From NCBI RefSeq assembly GCF_001675285.1, contig NZ_LSGQ01000003.1, forward strand, positions 186,001-250,000: DNA of 64,000 nt, in the 5' to 3' direction. Of this stretch, positions 25,443 through 34,768 are shown in pieces. Position 1 is the first letter of the stretch, and each line of letters opens with the position of its first letter. The notes beneath the pieces are model-generated. The model made no database searches. It worked only from the letters and a program-made list of their open reading frames with translations, and was not told where the DNA came from. The translations under genes were made by a program, and so were the position numbers. Source of the stretch: Elizabethkingia miricola. Its GTDB lineage: Bacteria > Bacteroidota > Bacteroidia > Flavobacteriales > Weeksellaceae.

Positions 25443-27200
25443 CTATTCTATTTTCAGTACATATGGAAGTGCCATTTGTACTCCTTTATTGTTAGGATTG
25501 TTAATCTTTTGGAATAACTGGTAGTTCTCTTTACCAAATTTTGTTTCTATGGCTTTAGCAGCAACATCCTCTTCGTTCATACTCTCGAAAAACTTTTCGA
25601 AATTACTCTTATCCTTAGGATAGCTTTTGATGCTGAAATCTTTGGTTTTAGCTAGTCCTGCAGCATATTTTACAGCATCATCCAGTGTGCCTATTTCATC
25701 AACCAGACCTAGTTCTTTTGCTCTTGTCCCGGACCATACATGCCCTCCTCCAATAGCATCTATTTCTTCAAAAGTCTTCTTTCTGTTCTGGGTTACAAAA
25801 TAAACAAAACGCTTGTAGGTTTGTTCAACGCTTTTCTGCATCATGTTTCTTGTGCCAGGAGTCATACCGGAAATAGTAGAGAACATTTTAGAATTAACAT
25901 TGGTGGCTACAACATCAGAGCGAAGTCCGTTTCTGTTAGCAAGTTCTTTAAAGTTCATGACTAATCCGAATACCCCGATAGAACCCGTTAATGTATTGGC
26001 TTCCGAGAAAATCTTTTGCCCGGCCATAGCAATATAATAACCTCCGGATGCTGCATAGTCTCCAAATGAAACAACTAATGGTTTTTTAGCTTTTAGCTGC
26101 TGTAATTCAAAAAGAATTTCGTCGCTGGCATTAGCACTTCCCCCAGGAGAATTAATTCTAAGAACTACTGCTTTTACATTGTCGTTCTTTTCGATCTTTT
26201 TTATCTCTTTAATGAAGTTCTCAGAATAAATACCTGTATTTCCTTTTCCGCTGAAAATCTCTCCGGAAGCATAAAGGACAGCTACCTGATCTTTAGCGTT
26301 AGAGCTGGATGCATTTTTATTTACATACTCAATATAGTTTCCAATAGATACTTTATTAAGGTCGTCTTTAGCTGCAACTTTTAATTTGCCTTTAATAAGA
26401 TTATCGTATTCTGATTTCTGAAGAAGCTTGTCAATTAGTTTGCTTTTTAAAGCGTATTCAGGTATGATACCATAAAGGCTGTCCGTAGTTGTTTTTAATT
26501 CTTCAGCACTCAGCTTTCTGGAAGTTTCTATTTTTTTAGAAATGTTACCCCATAAATCATTTAATAAGAATGATAATTGCTCTTTGTTTTCATCAGAGAT
26601 TTTGTTTGTTAAATAAGGTTCCACAGCAGATTTGTATTTTCCGTGACGGATAACATCTGCCCCAATTCCGTATTTATCGAATAAATCTTTGAAGAATACT
26701 ACCTCGGTAGATAAACCTTTTAGTTCTACACCTCCAGTTGGATTCAGGTAATACTGATCGGCTACAGTAGAAAGATAATAAGAACTCTGGGAAACGTTAT
26801 TTCCATAAGCATAGACAAACTTTCCAGACTTTTTAAAATCCTCCAGCGCTTTTCTGATATCATCTAATTGTGTTATACCAGCACTGGTTCCGTCTGTTTC
26901 TATGGATATACCGGATATCTTTTTGTCATCTTTTGCTTGTTTGATCGCATTTAATATATCGGAAATTTTCAGGCTGCTGTCATTTCCAAAATCAAATATC
27001 GAGCTGGAAAGCTCCGATGTAGATTCAATAATATTATCTTTTAAATTAATTGTCAGTACGGAATTATCTTTAACATTTACGCTACCTTTGCCGGACATGG
27101 ACGAAATGAGGATGAACAGGAATAATCCTATCATGCCTATAAATCCTACTATAAATATGGCAACAATATTGGCCATAACGGTCTTGAAAAAATTTTTCAT
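25443..27200 (-). CDS. sppA: Signal peptide peptidase SppA, long form
   Basis: An inner-membrane S49 serine protease that degrades cleaved signal peptides. The 585-residue length is the duplicated-domain form. An N-terminal membrane helix (IVAIFIVGFIGMIGLFLFILISS) is followed by the first half with the catalytic lysine in RHGKYKSAVEP (about 210), and the second half with the serine in GDYAASGGYYIAMAG (about 385). RINSPGGSANASDEI and NTLTGSIGVFG are family motifs. It is transcribed divergently from folK with 27 bases between the starts. Confidence 0.95.
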   Translation of the reverse strand: MKNFFKTVMANIVAIFIVGFIGMIGLFLFILISSMSGKGSVNVKDNSVLTINLKDNIIESTSELSSSIFDFGNDSSLKISDILNAIKQAKDDKKISGISIETDGTSAGITQLDDIRKALEDFKKSGKFVYAYGNNVSQSSYYLSTVADQYYLNPTGGVELKGLSTEVVFFKDLFDKYGIGADVIRHGKYKSAVEPYLTNKISDENKEQLSFLLNDLWGNISKKIETSRKLSAEELKTTTDSLYGIIPEYALKSKLIDKLLQKSEYDNLIKGKLKVAAKDDLNKVSIGNYIEYVNKNASSSNAKDQVAVLYASGEIFSGKGNTGIYSENFIKEIKKIEKNDNVKAVVLRINSPGGSANASDEILFELQQLKAKKPLVVSFGDYAASGGYYIAMAGQKIFSEANTLTGSIGVFGLVMNFKELANRNGLRSDVVATNVNSKMFSTISGMTPGTRNMMQKSVEQTYKRFVYFVTQNRKKTFEEIDAIGGGHVWSGTRAKELGLVDEIGTLDDAVKYAAGLAKTKDFSIKSYPKDKSNFEKFFESMNEEDVAAKAIETKFGKENYQLFQKINNPNNKGVQMALPYVLKIE

Positions 27201-27227
27201 CTTTTTAAAAACTGTAATTTTTGTAAT

Positions 27228-27662
27228 ATGTCGTCAAATAACGTGATTTTGTTACTAGGAAGCAATATTAATTTTCCGGAAAAAAATATTGATGCTGCTA
27301 TGGGGTTGATCAATAACAGATTAGGGAGTATAATTGCCAGCTCTTCAAAACTTATGACTGATCCTGTCGAATTTGATAGTAAGAATATTTTTTGTAATAT
27401 TGCCGTGTTAATAAAAACACCATTCTCACCTGTTCAGTTACTAAAGAATATTAAAGAAATTGAACATGAAATGGGAAGAGTAGAAGACTCTTTTGCAAAA
27501 GGTGGATACGAGGACAGGATAATTGATATAGATATTGTAGAATTTGGTAATATCAGATTTTATTCACAAAAATTAATGATCCCGCATCTTAAACACTTAT
27601 ATGAAAGAGATTTTTCGAAGGAGTTATTAACACAATTAAACACAAATATTGAAAAAAAATAA
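27228..27662 (+). CDS. folK: 2-amino-4-hydroxy-6-hydroxymethyldihydropteridine diphosphokinase
   Basis: Folate-pathway enzyme that transfers pyrophosphate from ATP to 6-hydroxymethyl-7,8-dihydropterin. The 144 residues include the family start VILLLGSNINFPEKNIDAAM, KNIFCNIAVLIKTPFSP, IKEIEHEMGRV and the catalytic aspartates in RIIDIDIVEFGN (DID, about 103-105). The usual GPRxxDxD reads YEDRIIDID. A decayed second copy of this gene lies at 29372-29673, which shows that folK and the next gene were duplicated together. It is divergent from sppA. Confidence 0.92.
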   Translation: MSSNNVILLLGSNINFPEKNIDAAMGLINNRLGSIIASSSKLMTDPVEFDSKNIFCNIAVLIKTPFSPVQLLKNIKEIEHEMGRVEDSFAKGGYEDRIIDIDIVEFGNIRFYSQKLMIPHLKHLYERDFSKELLTQLNTNIEKK

Positions 27663-27694
27663 TGTTGAAGTTCTCATTCAGTATTATTTGACAA

Positions 27695-27717
27695 CGAAAT
27701 CATTTATTAACTTAAAA
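27695..27717 (+). repeat. Conserved leader of OmpA gene 1 (identical to 29705-29727)
   Basis: A 23-base AT-rich block 9 bases upstream of the first OmpA start is identical to the block at 29705-29727 upstream of the second. It belongs to the folK-ompA duplication; retained identity in non-coding sequence suggests a leader or translation role. Confidence 0.75.
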
Positions 27718-27726
27718 ACAAGATTT

Positions 27727-29256
27727 ATGAAATTAAATTTTGCTAGTGTGGCTTTGGCATGTGTATTGCCAATCGCAATGTATGGACAGGATTCCACGGC
27801 TGTAGCTACAGCATCTGCAGTGCAAGGGAAATACCCTAATGCGTATACATCTGGTTCTGCCAATGTATCTCCTTTTACTAACAAATCTAAAAGATTTAAC
27901 GACTGGTCTATTTCTGCCGGAGCAGGTACGGTTATCATGAAAAGTGGTAGTTTGTATTCTCTTCATGATGAGTCAGGTCCGAAAAATTTATTCGGCTGGA
28001 CAGCTTATTTTAGTGTAGACAAAGCTATTACTCATGCTTTTGGATTGAAACTTCAGTATGACAAAGGAGAAACAAGACAAGGATGGGTAAATACCAAAGA
28101 TCATGTAGACGGATTAGGAGGGAGAACTCAGTATGATGCAATCTCAATCTTAGGAGATGTTAATGTATCTAATCTTTTCAGAAGAGTAGATAATCATTCT
28201 CCATACAGATGGGCGCTTCATGCTTATGGTGGTGTAGGTACTATCGCTTACAGATCTTATTTACAGGCGCCGGGATCTAATGGACAGACTTTAACAAAGG
28301 AGGTAAAACCTTTTAAATTAAATTCATTCTATGCACAGTTAGGTGCCGGATTGAAATACAGAGTAAGCAAGTCTTTTGATTTAGAAGGGAGAGTAATGTA
28401 TTCTATGACTGGAGGAAAACAGTTTGATGGAGCAAGAGACGGTTATATAGATCCTGCAAGAGCTGGTAAGAATGATATGATGAATGCAACATTAGGTCTA
28501 ACCTATAACATTGGAAAACATGAATCTCATTTATTCTGGCATGACCCGCTACAGGAAATCTATTACAAACTTGATGTTTTAGAAAACAAAAATCAGGATC
28601 TTGAAGTATGTAAGAAAGGTGATGCTGATAATGATGGTGTATGTGATGACTGGGATAGAGAGCTAAATACTCCTGCAGGAGCAAGAGTAGATGGTTCTGG
28701 TAAAGCATTAGATACAGATTTGGACGGAGTAATCGATCTTTATGATAAGTGTGTTACTGTTCCTGGACCAGTTGAAAACAACGGGTGTCCAGTGAAAAAA
28801 GACAATAACCAGGTTGCAACGGAAGTAGAAACGGAATTGAAAAATGTGTATTTCCATTTCAATAAGGCAACAATAACAAGTGAATCAGGGGCAAAACTAG
28901 ATGCAGCTGCTAACATTATTAAAAGCAACGGTGGAAATTATCTATTAACCGGGCACACAGATGCTAAAGGTAGTGCAGCATACAACCTTAAGCTTTCCAG
29001 AGAAAGAGCTGCTGCTGTTGTTGGCGCTCTAGAAGCTAGAGGAGTATCTTCTAGCACTCTTAAATCAAAAGGGGTTGGTTCTGCTGATGCAAATGTGCCT
29101 GCTACGGCATCTGATGCTGAAAGAATGGCGGACAGAAAAGTTACTGTAAGGTTTGTAGATGATAGTGAATGGAACAATCTTCCTAAAAAAGATTATAGTG
29201 ATGTTGCTGTAAAAAAGACTAAGACTGTTAAAAAAGTAACTAAAAAGAAAAAGTAA
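27727..29256 (+). CDS. OmpA family outer-membrane protein, copy 1
   Basis: A 509-residue outer-membrane protein: signal peptide (KLNFASVALACVLPIAMYGQ), an N-terminal beta-barrel-like domain (about 45-290), a calcium-binding TSP3-like linker rich in Asp (GDADNDGVCDDWDREL and DTDLDGVIDLYDKC, about 300-350) and a C-terminal OmpA peptidoglycan-binding domain (YLLTGHTDAKGSAAYNLKLSRERAAAV, about 400-430). The end is lysine-rich. The frame opens upstream at 27649 inside folK, but the ATG at 27727 gives the signal peptide. The barrel and linker are nearly identical to copy 2 at 29737; the OmpA domain is not. Confidence 0.93.
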   Translation: MKLNFASVALACVLPIAMYGQDSTAVATASAVQGKYPNAYTSGSANVSPFTNKSKRFNDWSISAGAGTVIMKSGSLYSLHDESGPKNLFGWTAYFSVDKAITHAFGLKLQYDKGETRQGWVNTKDHVDGLGGRTQYDAISILGDVNVSNLFRRVDNHSPYRWALHAYGGVGTIAYRSYLQAPGSNGQTLTKEVKPFKLNSFYAQLGAGLKYRVSKSFDLEGRVMYSMTGGKQFDGARDGYIDPARAGKNDMMNATLGLTYNIGKHESHLFWHDPLQEIYYKLDVLENKNQDLEVCKKGDADNDGVCDDWDRELNTPAGARVDGSGKALDTDLDGVIDLYDKCVTVPGPVENNGCPVKKDNNQVATEVETELKNVYFHFNKATITSESGAKLDAAANIIKSNGGNYLLTGHTDAKGSAAYNLKLSRERAAAVVGALEARGVSSSTLKSKGVGSADANVPATASDAERMADRKVTVRFVDDSEWNNLPKKDYSDVAVKKTKTVKKVTKKKK

Positions 29257-29273
29257 ATTTTTTATCATAAACT

Positions 29274-29310
29274 AAAATAGAGTGTACATAATTGTGCACT
29301 CTATTTTTTT
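29274..29310 (+). terminator. Rho-independent terminator after OmpA copy 1
   Basis: A 14-pair stem (29274-29287 with 29294-29307, core ATAGAGTG) containing one G-U pair, with a T run to 29310. Confidence 0.88.
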
Positions 29311-29371
29311 AAATCACTATGAATAGTGATATATATAATTTTATAATAGTTTATTTATTGATTTTTAAATC

Positions 29372-29673
29372 GTAATTACTTTTGTTAATGAATCTTCAAA
29401 TAAAATAAAGAATTGTATAAGATTTGTCAGTAATAATATTTTTTGTAATATTGCATTGTTAATGGGAACATAAATTTTGTCTGTTTATTTGTTAAAAACT
29501 GTTAGAAAAGTTGAAAATACGTTAAGCAGAAAAGAAAGGGTTTTATATTAAAAAGTTATGATAAAGTGCTGTTTAACATGAAGTTTGGCTTTGCTTATAC
29601 AGAATATCATCTTATATATTATAAAGATTCTTAAATGGAGTTGATTAGCAAGACGAAACACAAACAGAAAAAT
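29372..29673 (+). pseudogene. folK: Decayed duplicate of folK (3' part)
   Basis: This stretch between the two OmpA genes aligns colinearly with folK from about codon 34 to its end. In one frame from 29435 it reads NIFCNIALLMGT, stop, ILSVYLLKTVRKVEN, against NIFCNIAVLIKTPFSPVQLLKNIKEIEH in folK. After a frame change near 29580 the match resumes (FG..., HL-IYYKDS, MELI) and runs into the shared OmpA leader. Several in-frame stops and small deletions make it non-functional. It is the remnant of a tandem duplication of the folK-ompA unit. No intact gene lies in 29257-29736. Confidence 0.87.
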
Positions 29674-29704
29674 AATGTTGGGTTCTCATTCAATGTTATA
29701 AAGC

Positions 29705-29727
29705 CGAAATCATTTATTAACTTAAAA
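29705..29727 (+). repeat. Conserved leader of OmpA gene 2 (identical to 27695-27717)
   Basis: The second copy of the 23-base leader block, 9 bases before the OmpA copy 2 start. Confidence 0.75.
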
Positions 29728-29736
29728 TACTGAATT

Positions 29737-31191
29737 ATGAAACTAAATTTCGCAAGTGTAGCTTTAGCATTTGTATTGCCTGTTGCCCTTTATGGTCAGG
29801 ACTCTACAGCTGTTGCTACAACATCTGCAGCCCAGGGGCAATACCCTAATGCGTATACATCTGGTTCAGCTAATGTATCTCCTTTCACCAACAAATCTAA
29901 AAGATTTAATGATTGGTCTATTTCTGCTGGAGCAGGTACGGTTATCATGAAAAGTGGTAGCTTATTCTCTCTTCATGATGAGTCTGGTTCGAAGAATCTA
30001 TTTGGCTGGGCAGCTTATTTTAGTGTTGACAAAGCCATTACTCATGCTTTCGGATTGAAACTTCAATATGACAAAGGAGAAACAAGACAAGGAGCGGTAA
30101 GTACCAAGGATCATGTTGCAAGTAGCGGTGCAGCTGGAAGAACTCAATATGATGCGATTTCAATCTTGGGAGATGTTAATATTTCTAATCTTTTCAGAAG
30201 AGTAGATAATCATTCTCCATACAGATGGGCGCTTCATGCTTACGGAGGTATAGGTACTATCGCTTACAGATCTTATTTACAAGAGCCGGGGCCAGTTTAC
30301 AACCAATCTTTAACAAAAGAAGTAAAGCCATTTAAATTAAATTCATTCTATGCCCAGTTAGGTACAGGATTAAAGTATAGAGTAAGCAAGTCTTTTGATT
30401 TAGAAGGAAGAGTAATGTATTCTATTACTGGTGGAAAGCAGTTTGATGGTGCTAAAGGAGTTTATATAGATCCTGCAAGAGCTGGTAACAATGATATGAT
30501 CAATGCAACATTAGGTCTAACCTATAACATCGGAAAACATGAATCTCATTTATTCTGGCATGACCCGTTACAGGAAATCTATTACAAACTTGATGTCTTA
30601 GAAAATAAGAGCCAGGATATTGAAGTATGTAAGAAAGGTGATGCTGATAATGATGGTGTATGTGATGACTGGGATAGAGAGCTAAATACTCCTGCAGGAG
30701 CAAGAGTAGATGGTTCTGGTAGAGCATTGGATGTAGATTTAGACGGAGTAATCGACCTTTACGATAAGTGTGTTACTGTTCCTGGACCACCAGAAAACAA
30801 CGGATGTCCAACAAACAATCAGGTTGTTACTGAAGTTTCAAGAAGCCTTGAAGGAATCGAATTTGATTTAAACTCAGACAGAATTCTTTCTTCTAATACT
30901 GCTATCCTAAACAGTGCTGTTAATTATATCAACTCATCTGAAATGGGTTCTAAATATACAGTTGTAGGAGCTGCTGATACAAGAGGTACAGTTCAGTATA
31001 ACCAGAAATTATCTCAGAAAAGAGCTAATAATGTAAAGAACTATTTAATCCAAAGTGGAGTTCAGTCTTCAAGATTAGATGCTGTAGGACATGGTAAGAG
31101 TGATCTTAAATACCCTGAATGTAATCCTGCAAGCAAATGTCCAGAATGGAAAAACAGAGCTAACAGAAGAGTTTATTTCCAACAGAAATAA
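29737..31191 (+). CDS. OmpA family outer-membrane protein, copy 2
   Basis: A 484-residue paralogue of the protein at 27727: signal peptide (KLNFASVALAFVLPVALYGQ), the same barrel-like domain and Asp-rich TSP3-like linker, then a different C-terminal OmpA domain (LEGIEFDLNSDRI, YTVVGAADTRGTVQYNQKLSQKRANNVK) with a cysteine-bearing insert (YPECNPASKCPEWKNRANRRVYF). Similarity to copy 1 is very high up to ENNGCP (DNA position about 30805) and then drops sharply. It is probably a major surface protein that anchors the envelope to peptidoglycan. Confidence 0.93.
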   Translation: MKLNFASVALAFVLPVALYGQDSTAVATTSAAQGQYPNAYTSGSANVSPFTNKSKRFNDWSISAGAGTVIMKSGSLFSLHDESGSKNLFGWAAYFSVDKAITHAFGLKLQYDKGETRQGAVSTKDHVASSGAAGRTQYDAISILGDVNISNLFRRVDNHSPYRWALHAYGGIGTIAYRSYLQEPGPVYNQSLTKEVKPFKLNSFYAQLGTGLKYRVSKSFDLEGRVMYSITGGKQFDGAKGVYIDPARAGNNDMINATLGLTYNIGKHESHLFWHDPLQEIYYKLDVLENKSQDIEVCKKGDADNDGVCDDWDRELNTPAGARVDGSGRALDVDLDGVIDLYDKCVTVPGPPENNGCPTNNQVVTEVSRSLEGIEFDLNSDRILSSNTAILNSAVNYINSSEMGSKYTVVGAADTRGTVQYNQKLSQKRANNVKNYLIQSGVQSSRLDAVGHGKSDLKYPECNPASKCPEWKNRANRRVYFQQK

Positions 31192-31216
31192 TTATTCTTA
31201 ATAAGTTATATAACAG

Positions 31217-31246
31217 AAGGTGTGCTGCTGGCACACCTTTTTATTT
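31217..31246 (+). terminator. Rho-independent terminator after OmpA copy 2
   Basis: AAGGTGTGC (31217-31225) pairs with GCACACCTT (31231-31239) around a five-base loop, followed by TTTATTTTT. Confidence 0.9.
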
Positions 31247-31279
31247 TTATATACCCCTGAAAAGCTTTAATTTTACCCG

Positions 31280-33181
31280 ATGATTCCAAGCCGGTCTTAT
31301 AATGAACAGATTTTAGATGAAACCCTTAAACAGTTTTGGGGTTATGATCATTTTAGAGACCAGCAGAAGGAAATTATTGAGTCTGTATTATCTTCTAATG
31401 ATACACTGGCTTTATTGCCCACTGGAGGAGGAAAATCACTATGTTACCAATTGCCATCCTTGCTTTTAGAAGGCACAACAATAGTAATATCACCACTTCT
31501 GGCTTTAATGAAAGAACAGGTCCATGAGCTTAATCAAAGAGGTATTCCTGCCGCCTATCTTAGTTCTGAATTTGATGATGAACAGGAAGAGCTTATTTAT
31601 CAAAATTTAAAAAATGAAGAATATAAGCTGCTTTATGTTTCTCCGGAAAGATTGACCAACAGAAATTTTCTGGAAAACATTACAGATACAAAACTATCCC
31701 TAATAGCTGTAGACGAAGCACACTGTATTTCGGAATGGGGAAGTGACTTTCGTCCAAGTTATCAGAATATAAAAGATTTCAGACAGGCTTATCCATATCT
31801 TCCATGTTTGGCATTAACGGCAACAGCTTCTGTTAAAGTGATGCAGGAAATTCAGCAGAAGCTGGATTTTAAAAAGACAAATATTTTCAAAAAATCTTAT
31901 AGAAGAGATAATCTTTATATTCAAATAAGAGAGCTTTCGGATAAATATAATCATATTCTATATTATCTTAGGAGTAATGAGAAATCGGGTCTTATCTATG
32001 TGAGAACCAGAAAGGAAGCGGAATATCTGAGTAACTGGTTAAAGATTAGCGGCATAGAGCAGGTGGACTATTATCATGCAGGTTTACCGGTAAAAGAAAA
32101 GCAAATACGCCAGAATTACTGGCTTAGTAAAAATAATTATACCCTTGTTTCCACAAATGCATTCGGAATGGGTATTGATAAAGATAATGTAGGATTTGTA
32201 ATACATCTTTCTCCGTCCCCGTCTATTGAAAATTATTATCAGGAAATAGGCCGCGCGGGTAGAAATGGACAAAATGCAGAGACTATTTTACTTTGGAATC
32301 AGAGTGAGCTTACTCAGATCGATGATCTGATGAGAAGTCAGTTGGCCAGTAAAACCGATTACCAAAGAGTTTGTTCCTATGTCTACTCCTTCTGTCAGGT
32401 CGCAGAACATGAGCTTCCGGAGGGTTTCTTTGAAATTCAGACCAATAAGATTCAAAATCTCACCAAAATTTCCCGTCCTAAAATAGTATCTATTCTTCGA
32501 TTTCTTCATAATCAGGAAATTATTTACCTGAAAGAATCCAAAGGAATGTCATCTCTGGAACTAAAATTCAATATATCAGAAGTTGAAAGTCTTGGGAAGA
32601 AAGATAGTTTCTTTGTAGAAAAGTTGTCCCGTGCATTAGACGGGGTTGCAACGCATCGAACCTATTTTAGGGAGAAAAAGCTTACTGATAAGATGAATGT
32701 TGATGAGCAAACAATGCGGACACGTTTAAGAGAATTACACGAAAAAGGACTTGTAGACTACTTTGATGGCAATTCGGCTGGTATCAGGTTTCTGATGCCA
32801 CGAAATGATAAAGAATTACAAAACAGATACTGGAATCTTTTTGCCAGTATTCAAAAAAATAAATTGCAGAAATGGGAGGAAATGAAATTTTTCATCAAGG
32901 ATACTTCCTATTGCAAAATGAGGCTTATTCTTTCATATTTTGGAGAGAAAGAAACTGAAAATTGTGGGAAATGTAACTATTGCCTCACAAGTAAAATGGG
33001 AACCAGTGACAGAGAGTACAAAAAAATAATCTTTGAAGCTCTTATGCGGTCACCAATGACTTTGGACGAATTAGCTGTTCATCTGAAATTTTATCCCAAA
33101 GATGAACTGTTGGAACACCTGAAAATTTTGTTAGATAGAGGTCAGGTCAGAATGTTGAATTATAAAACTTATACACTATAA
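31280..33181 (+). CDS. RecQ family ATP-dependent DNA helicase
   Basis: A 633-residue 3'-5' DNA helicase. Motifs run in order: FRDQQKEII (Q-like motif 0), LLPTGGGKSLCYQLP (Walker A, about 50-64), VDEAHCISEWGSDFRPSY (DEAH, about 148-165), LTATAS, TNAFGMGIDKDNV and EIGRAGRNGQ (motif VI). A RecQ-C-terminal zinc module is visible near 560 (CKMRLILSYFGE, then CGKCNYC). There is no HRDC domain. The stop codon directly abuts the fmt ATG, so the genes are cotranscribed. Bacteroidota often carry several RecQ proteins; this may not be the main RecQ. Confidence 0.93.
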   Translation: MIPSRSYNEQILDETLKQFWGYDHFRDQQKEIIESVLSSNDTLALLPTGGGKSLCYQLPSLLLEGTTIVISPLLALMKEQVHELNQRGIPAAYLSSEFDDEQEELIYQNLKNEEYKLLYVSPERLTNRNFLENITDTKLSLIAVDEAHCISEWGSDFRPSYQNIKDFRQAYPYLPCLALTATASVKVMQEIQQKLDFKKTNIFKKSYRRDNLYIQIRELSDKYNHILYYLRSNEKSGLIYVRTRKEAEYLSNWLKISGIEQVDYYHAGLPVKEKQIRQNYWLSKNNYTLVSTNAFGMGIDKDNVGFVIHLSPSPSIENYYQEIGRAGRNGQNAETILLWNQSELTQIDDLMRSQLASKTDYQRVCSYVYSFCQVAEHELPEGFFEIQTNKIQNLTKISRPKIVSILRFLHNQEIIYLKESKGMSSLELKFNISEVESLGKKDSFFVEKLSRALDGVATHRTYFREKKLTDKMNVDEQTMRTRLRELHEKGLVDYFDGNSAGIRFLMPRNDKELQNRYWNLFASIQKNKLQKWEEMKFFIKDTSYCKMRLILSYFGEKETENCGKCNYCLTSKMGTSDREYKKIIFEALMRSPMTLDELAVHLKFYPKDELLEHLKILLDRGQVRMLNYKTYTL

Positions 33182-34129
33182 ATGAATAAACTAAAAGTTG
33201 TTTTTTTCGGAACACCAGATTTTGCTAGAGCTTCTTTAGAAGCAATTCATAATAGCAATCATGAAGTTGTAGGTGTAGTTACTGTAGCAGATAAAGCTAG
33301 TGGGAGGGGACAGAAAATTAATGAGTCTCCTGTAAAAAAATATGCTGTTGAACATCAGCTTGCGGTATTTCAGCCGGAAAAACTCCGTAATCCGGAATTT
33401 TTGAAAGAGATAGAAAGCCTGAATGCAGATATCTTTGTAGTTGTAGCGTTTAGAATGATGCCAAAAGTGTTATTCTCTATGCCGCGCCTTGGTACTTTCA
33501 ACCTTCATGGATCTCTGCTGCCTGATTACAGAGGTGCAGCACCTATTAATTATGCGGTAATTAATGGTGAAAAGAAAACAGGAGTGACCAGCTTCTTTAT
33601 CAACGAAAAAATAGATGAGGGACATATTCTTCTACAAGAAGAAACTGATGTGCCTATAGATGAGGATGCGGGACAGCTCCACGACAGACTTATGGATATA
33701 GGTGCAGGGTTAGTTGTAAAGACTCTGGATGGACTCGCAGAAGGTATTGTAGAAGAAAAGCCTCAGCCACAAGTAGAAAACCCCAAAACAGCATATAAAA
33801 TCTTTAAAGAAGATACCCGTATCAACTGGGGGAATGATATAGAAGTGGTATATAATTTTATCCGTGGTATGTCTCCTTATCCGGCTGCATTTACGACTAT
33901 TGAAATTTCGGGACAGGCTAAGACTCTTAAAATATTTAAAGGTAAATTCGAGAAAAAGCAACACGATAAATCTGCGGGACAGATTGAAATTGATAAGAAT
34001 AGTTTTGCTGTTTATACACATGATGGAATTTATTATCCTGAAGAATTGCAACTGGAAGGTAAAAAGAGAATGACGCTGAAAGATTTCCTGAATGGATTTC
34101 AAAGTTTTGCAGATATTAAAATAATTTAG
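33182..34129 (+). CDS. fmt: Methionyl-tRNA formyltransferase
   Basis: Formylates initiator Met-tRNA using 10-formyltetrahydrofolate. The 315-residue protein shows the family order: VVFFGTPDFARASLEAI, KASGRGQKINESPVK, NLHGSLLPDYRGAAPINYAVINGEKKTGVTSFFINEKIDEGHIL with the catalytic Asn-His-Asp set (NLHGS, ... D), and a C-terminal tRNA-binding barrel starting around 205 (FIRGMSPYPAAFT). It begins at the base after the recQ stop and is followed eight bases later by an unknown gene. Confidence 0.97.
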   Translation: MNKLKVVFFGTPDFARASLEAIHNSNHEVVGVVTVADKASGRGQKINESPVKKYAVEHQLAVFQPEKLRNPEFLKEIESLNADIFVVVAFRMMPKVLFSMPRLGTFNLHGSLLPDYRGAAPINYAVINGEKKTGVTSFFINEKIDEGHILLQEETDVPIDEDAGQLHDRLMDIGAGLVVKTLDGLAEGIVEEKPQPQVENPKTAYKIFKEDTRINWGNDIEVVYNFIRGMSPYPAAFTTIEISGQAKTLKIFKGKFEKKQHDKSAGQIEIDKNSFAVYTHDGIYYPEELQLEGKKRMTLKDFLNGFQSFADIKII

Positions 34130-34137
34130 TCTCTGAT

Positions 34138-34707
34138 ATGAAATTTAAAGAAATTTTTGTTTTTTCCCTGATAGGGATAATAGTGTTGGCAGGTGGACTG
34201 TATTTATACAGTAGCTGGAAAATGAAACAGGAGGTACAGGATGTTACTACAGGAAGTTTATTGTTCCGTAAAGTTTCCGGATTTTCTGGTAGCCAGGGAA
34301 GAAAAACATATTACACTGCCTATAGGGTAGATAAGATTGCAGGAGATACCATTTTTGTTAATCCGATAAACGAAGTGATGGCAGTTCCTTATTCTGTTTT
34401 GGAAGAAGAATCGTATTCTTTACTAAAAAAAGAGGGCAGAAAAGCTGTGATCACACCTCTTGCTTCGGATCGTGCTTTTTTTGAAAAGAATATATCTAAT
34501 AAAGAACAAGCGGAAAAGATGTTTCCTGAATTGAAGAAATCTCCCTTTTATTATTTCAAGGGTGAAACTGAAAAAGTCATGAAGAAAGACCTGATCACTG
34601 AGCAGGTTATTAGGAGATGGACTAATGAGCCTTCTGTTAATAATAATTTCTCAAATACTTATTATCCGGAAGGGAATTTCCAGAGTATAGATGCTTTTAT
34701 AAAATAA
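34138..34707 (+). CDS. Uncharacterised membrane-anchored protein
   Basis: I do not recognise this 189-residue protein. One N-terminal hydrophobic segment (IFVFSLIGIIVLAGGLYLYSSW) could be an uncleaved anchor or signal, with the rest outside the cytoplasm. The remainder is charged and rich in Lys/Glu, with no cysteine and no catalytic pattern I can name. It is cotranscribed with recQ and fmt (eight-base gap) and ends at a strong terminator, so it closes that operon. Confidence 0.8.
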   Translation: MKFKEIFVFSLIGIIVLAGGLYLYSSWKMKQEVQDVTTGSLLFRKVSGFSGSQGRKTYYTAYRVDKIAGDTIFVNPINEVMAVPYSVLEEESYSLLKKEGRKAVITPLASDRAFFEKNISNKEQAEKMFPELKKSPFYYFKGETEKVMKKDLITEQVIRRWTNEPSVNNNFSNTYYPEGNFQSIDAFIK

Positions 34708-34730
34708 ACGATATAAGTTTATTAGTAAAT

Positions 34731-34765
34731 AAAAAGTCCGGCAATTTTTTTAAGCCGGACTTTTT
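34731..34765. terminator. Bidirectional terminator hairpin
   Basis: A 12-base perfect stem (34731-34742 with 34754-34765, core GTCCGGC) with A and T flanks on either side. It separates the recQ operon and ribB, which converge. Confidence 0.92.
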
Positions 34766-34768
34766 ATT

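Noticed and set aside
28403-29268. Antisense frames in both OmpA genes of similar sequence
   Set aside because: Their similarity is explained by the duplicated plus-strand genes; they are rich in His, Leu and Tyr as expected from the reverse complement.
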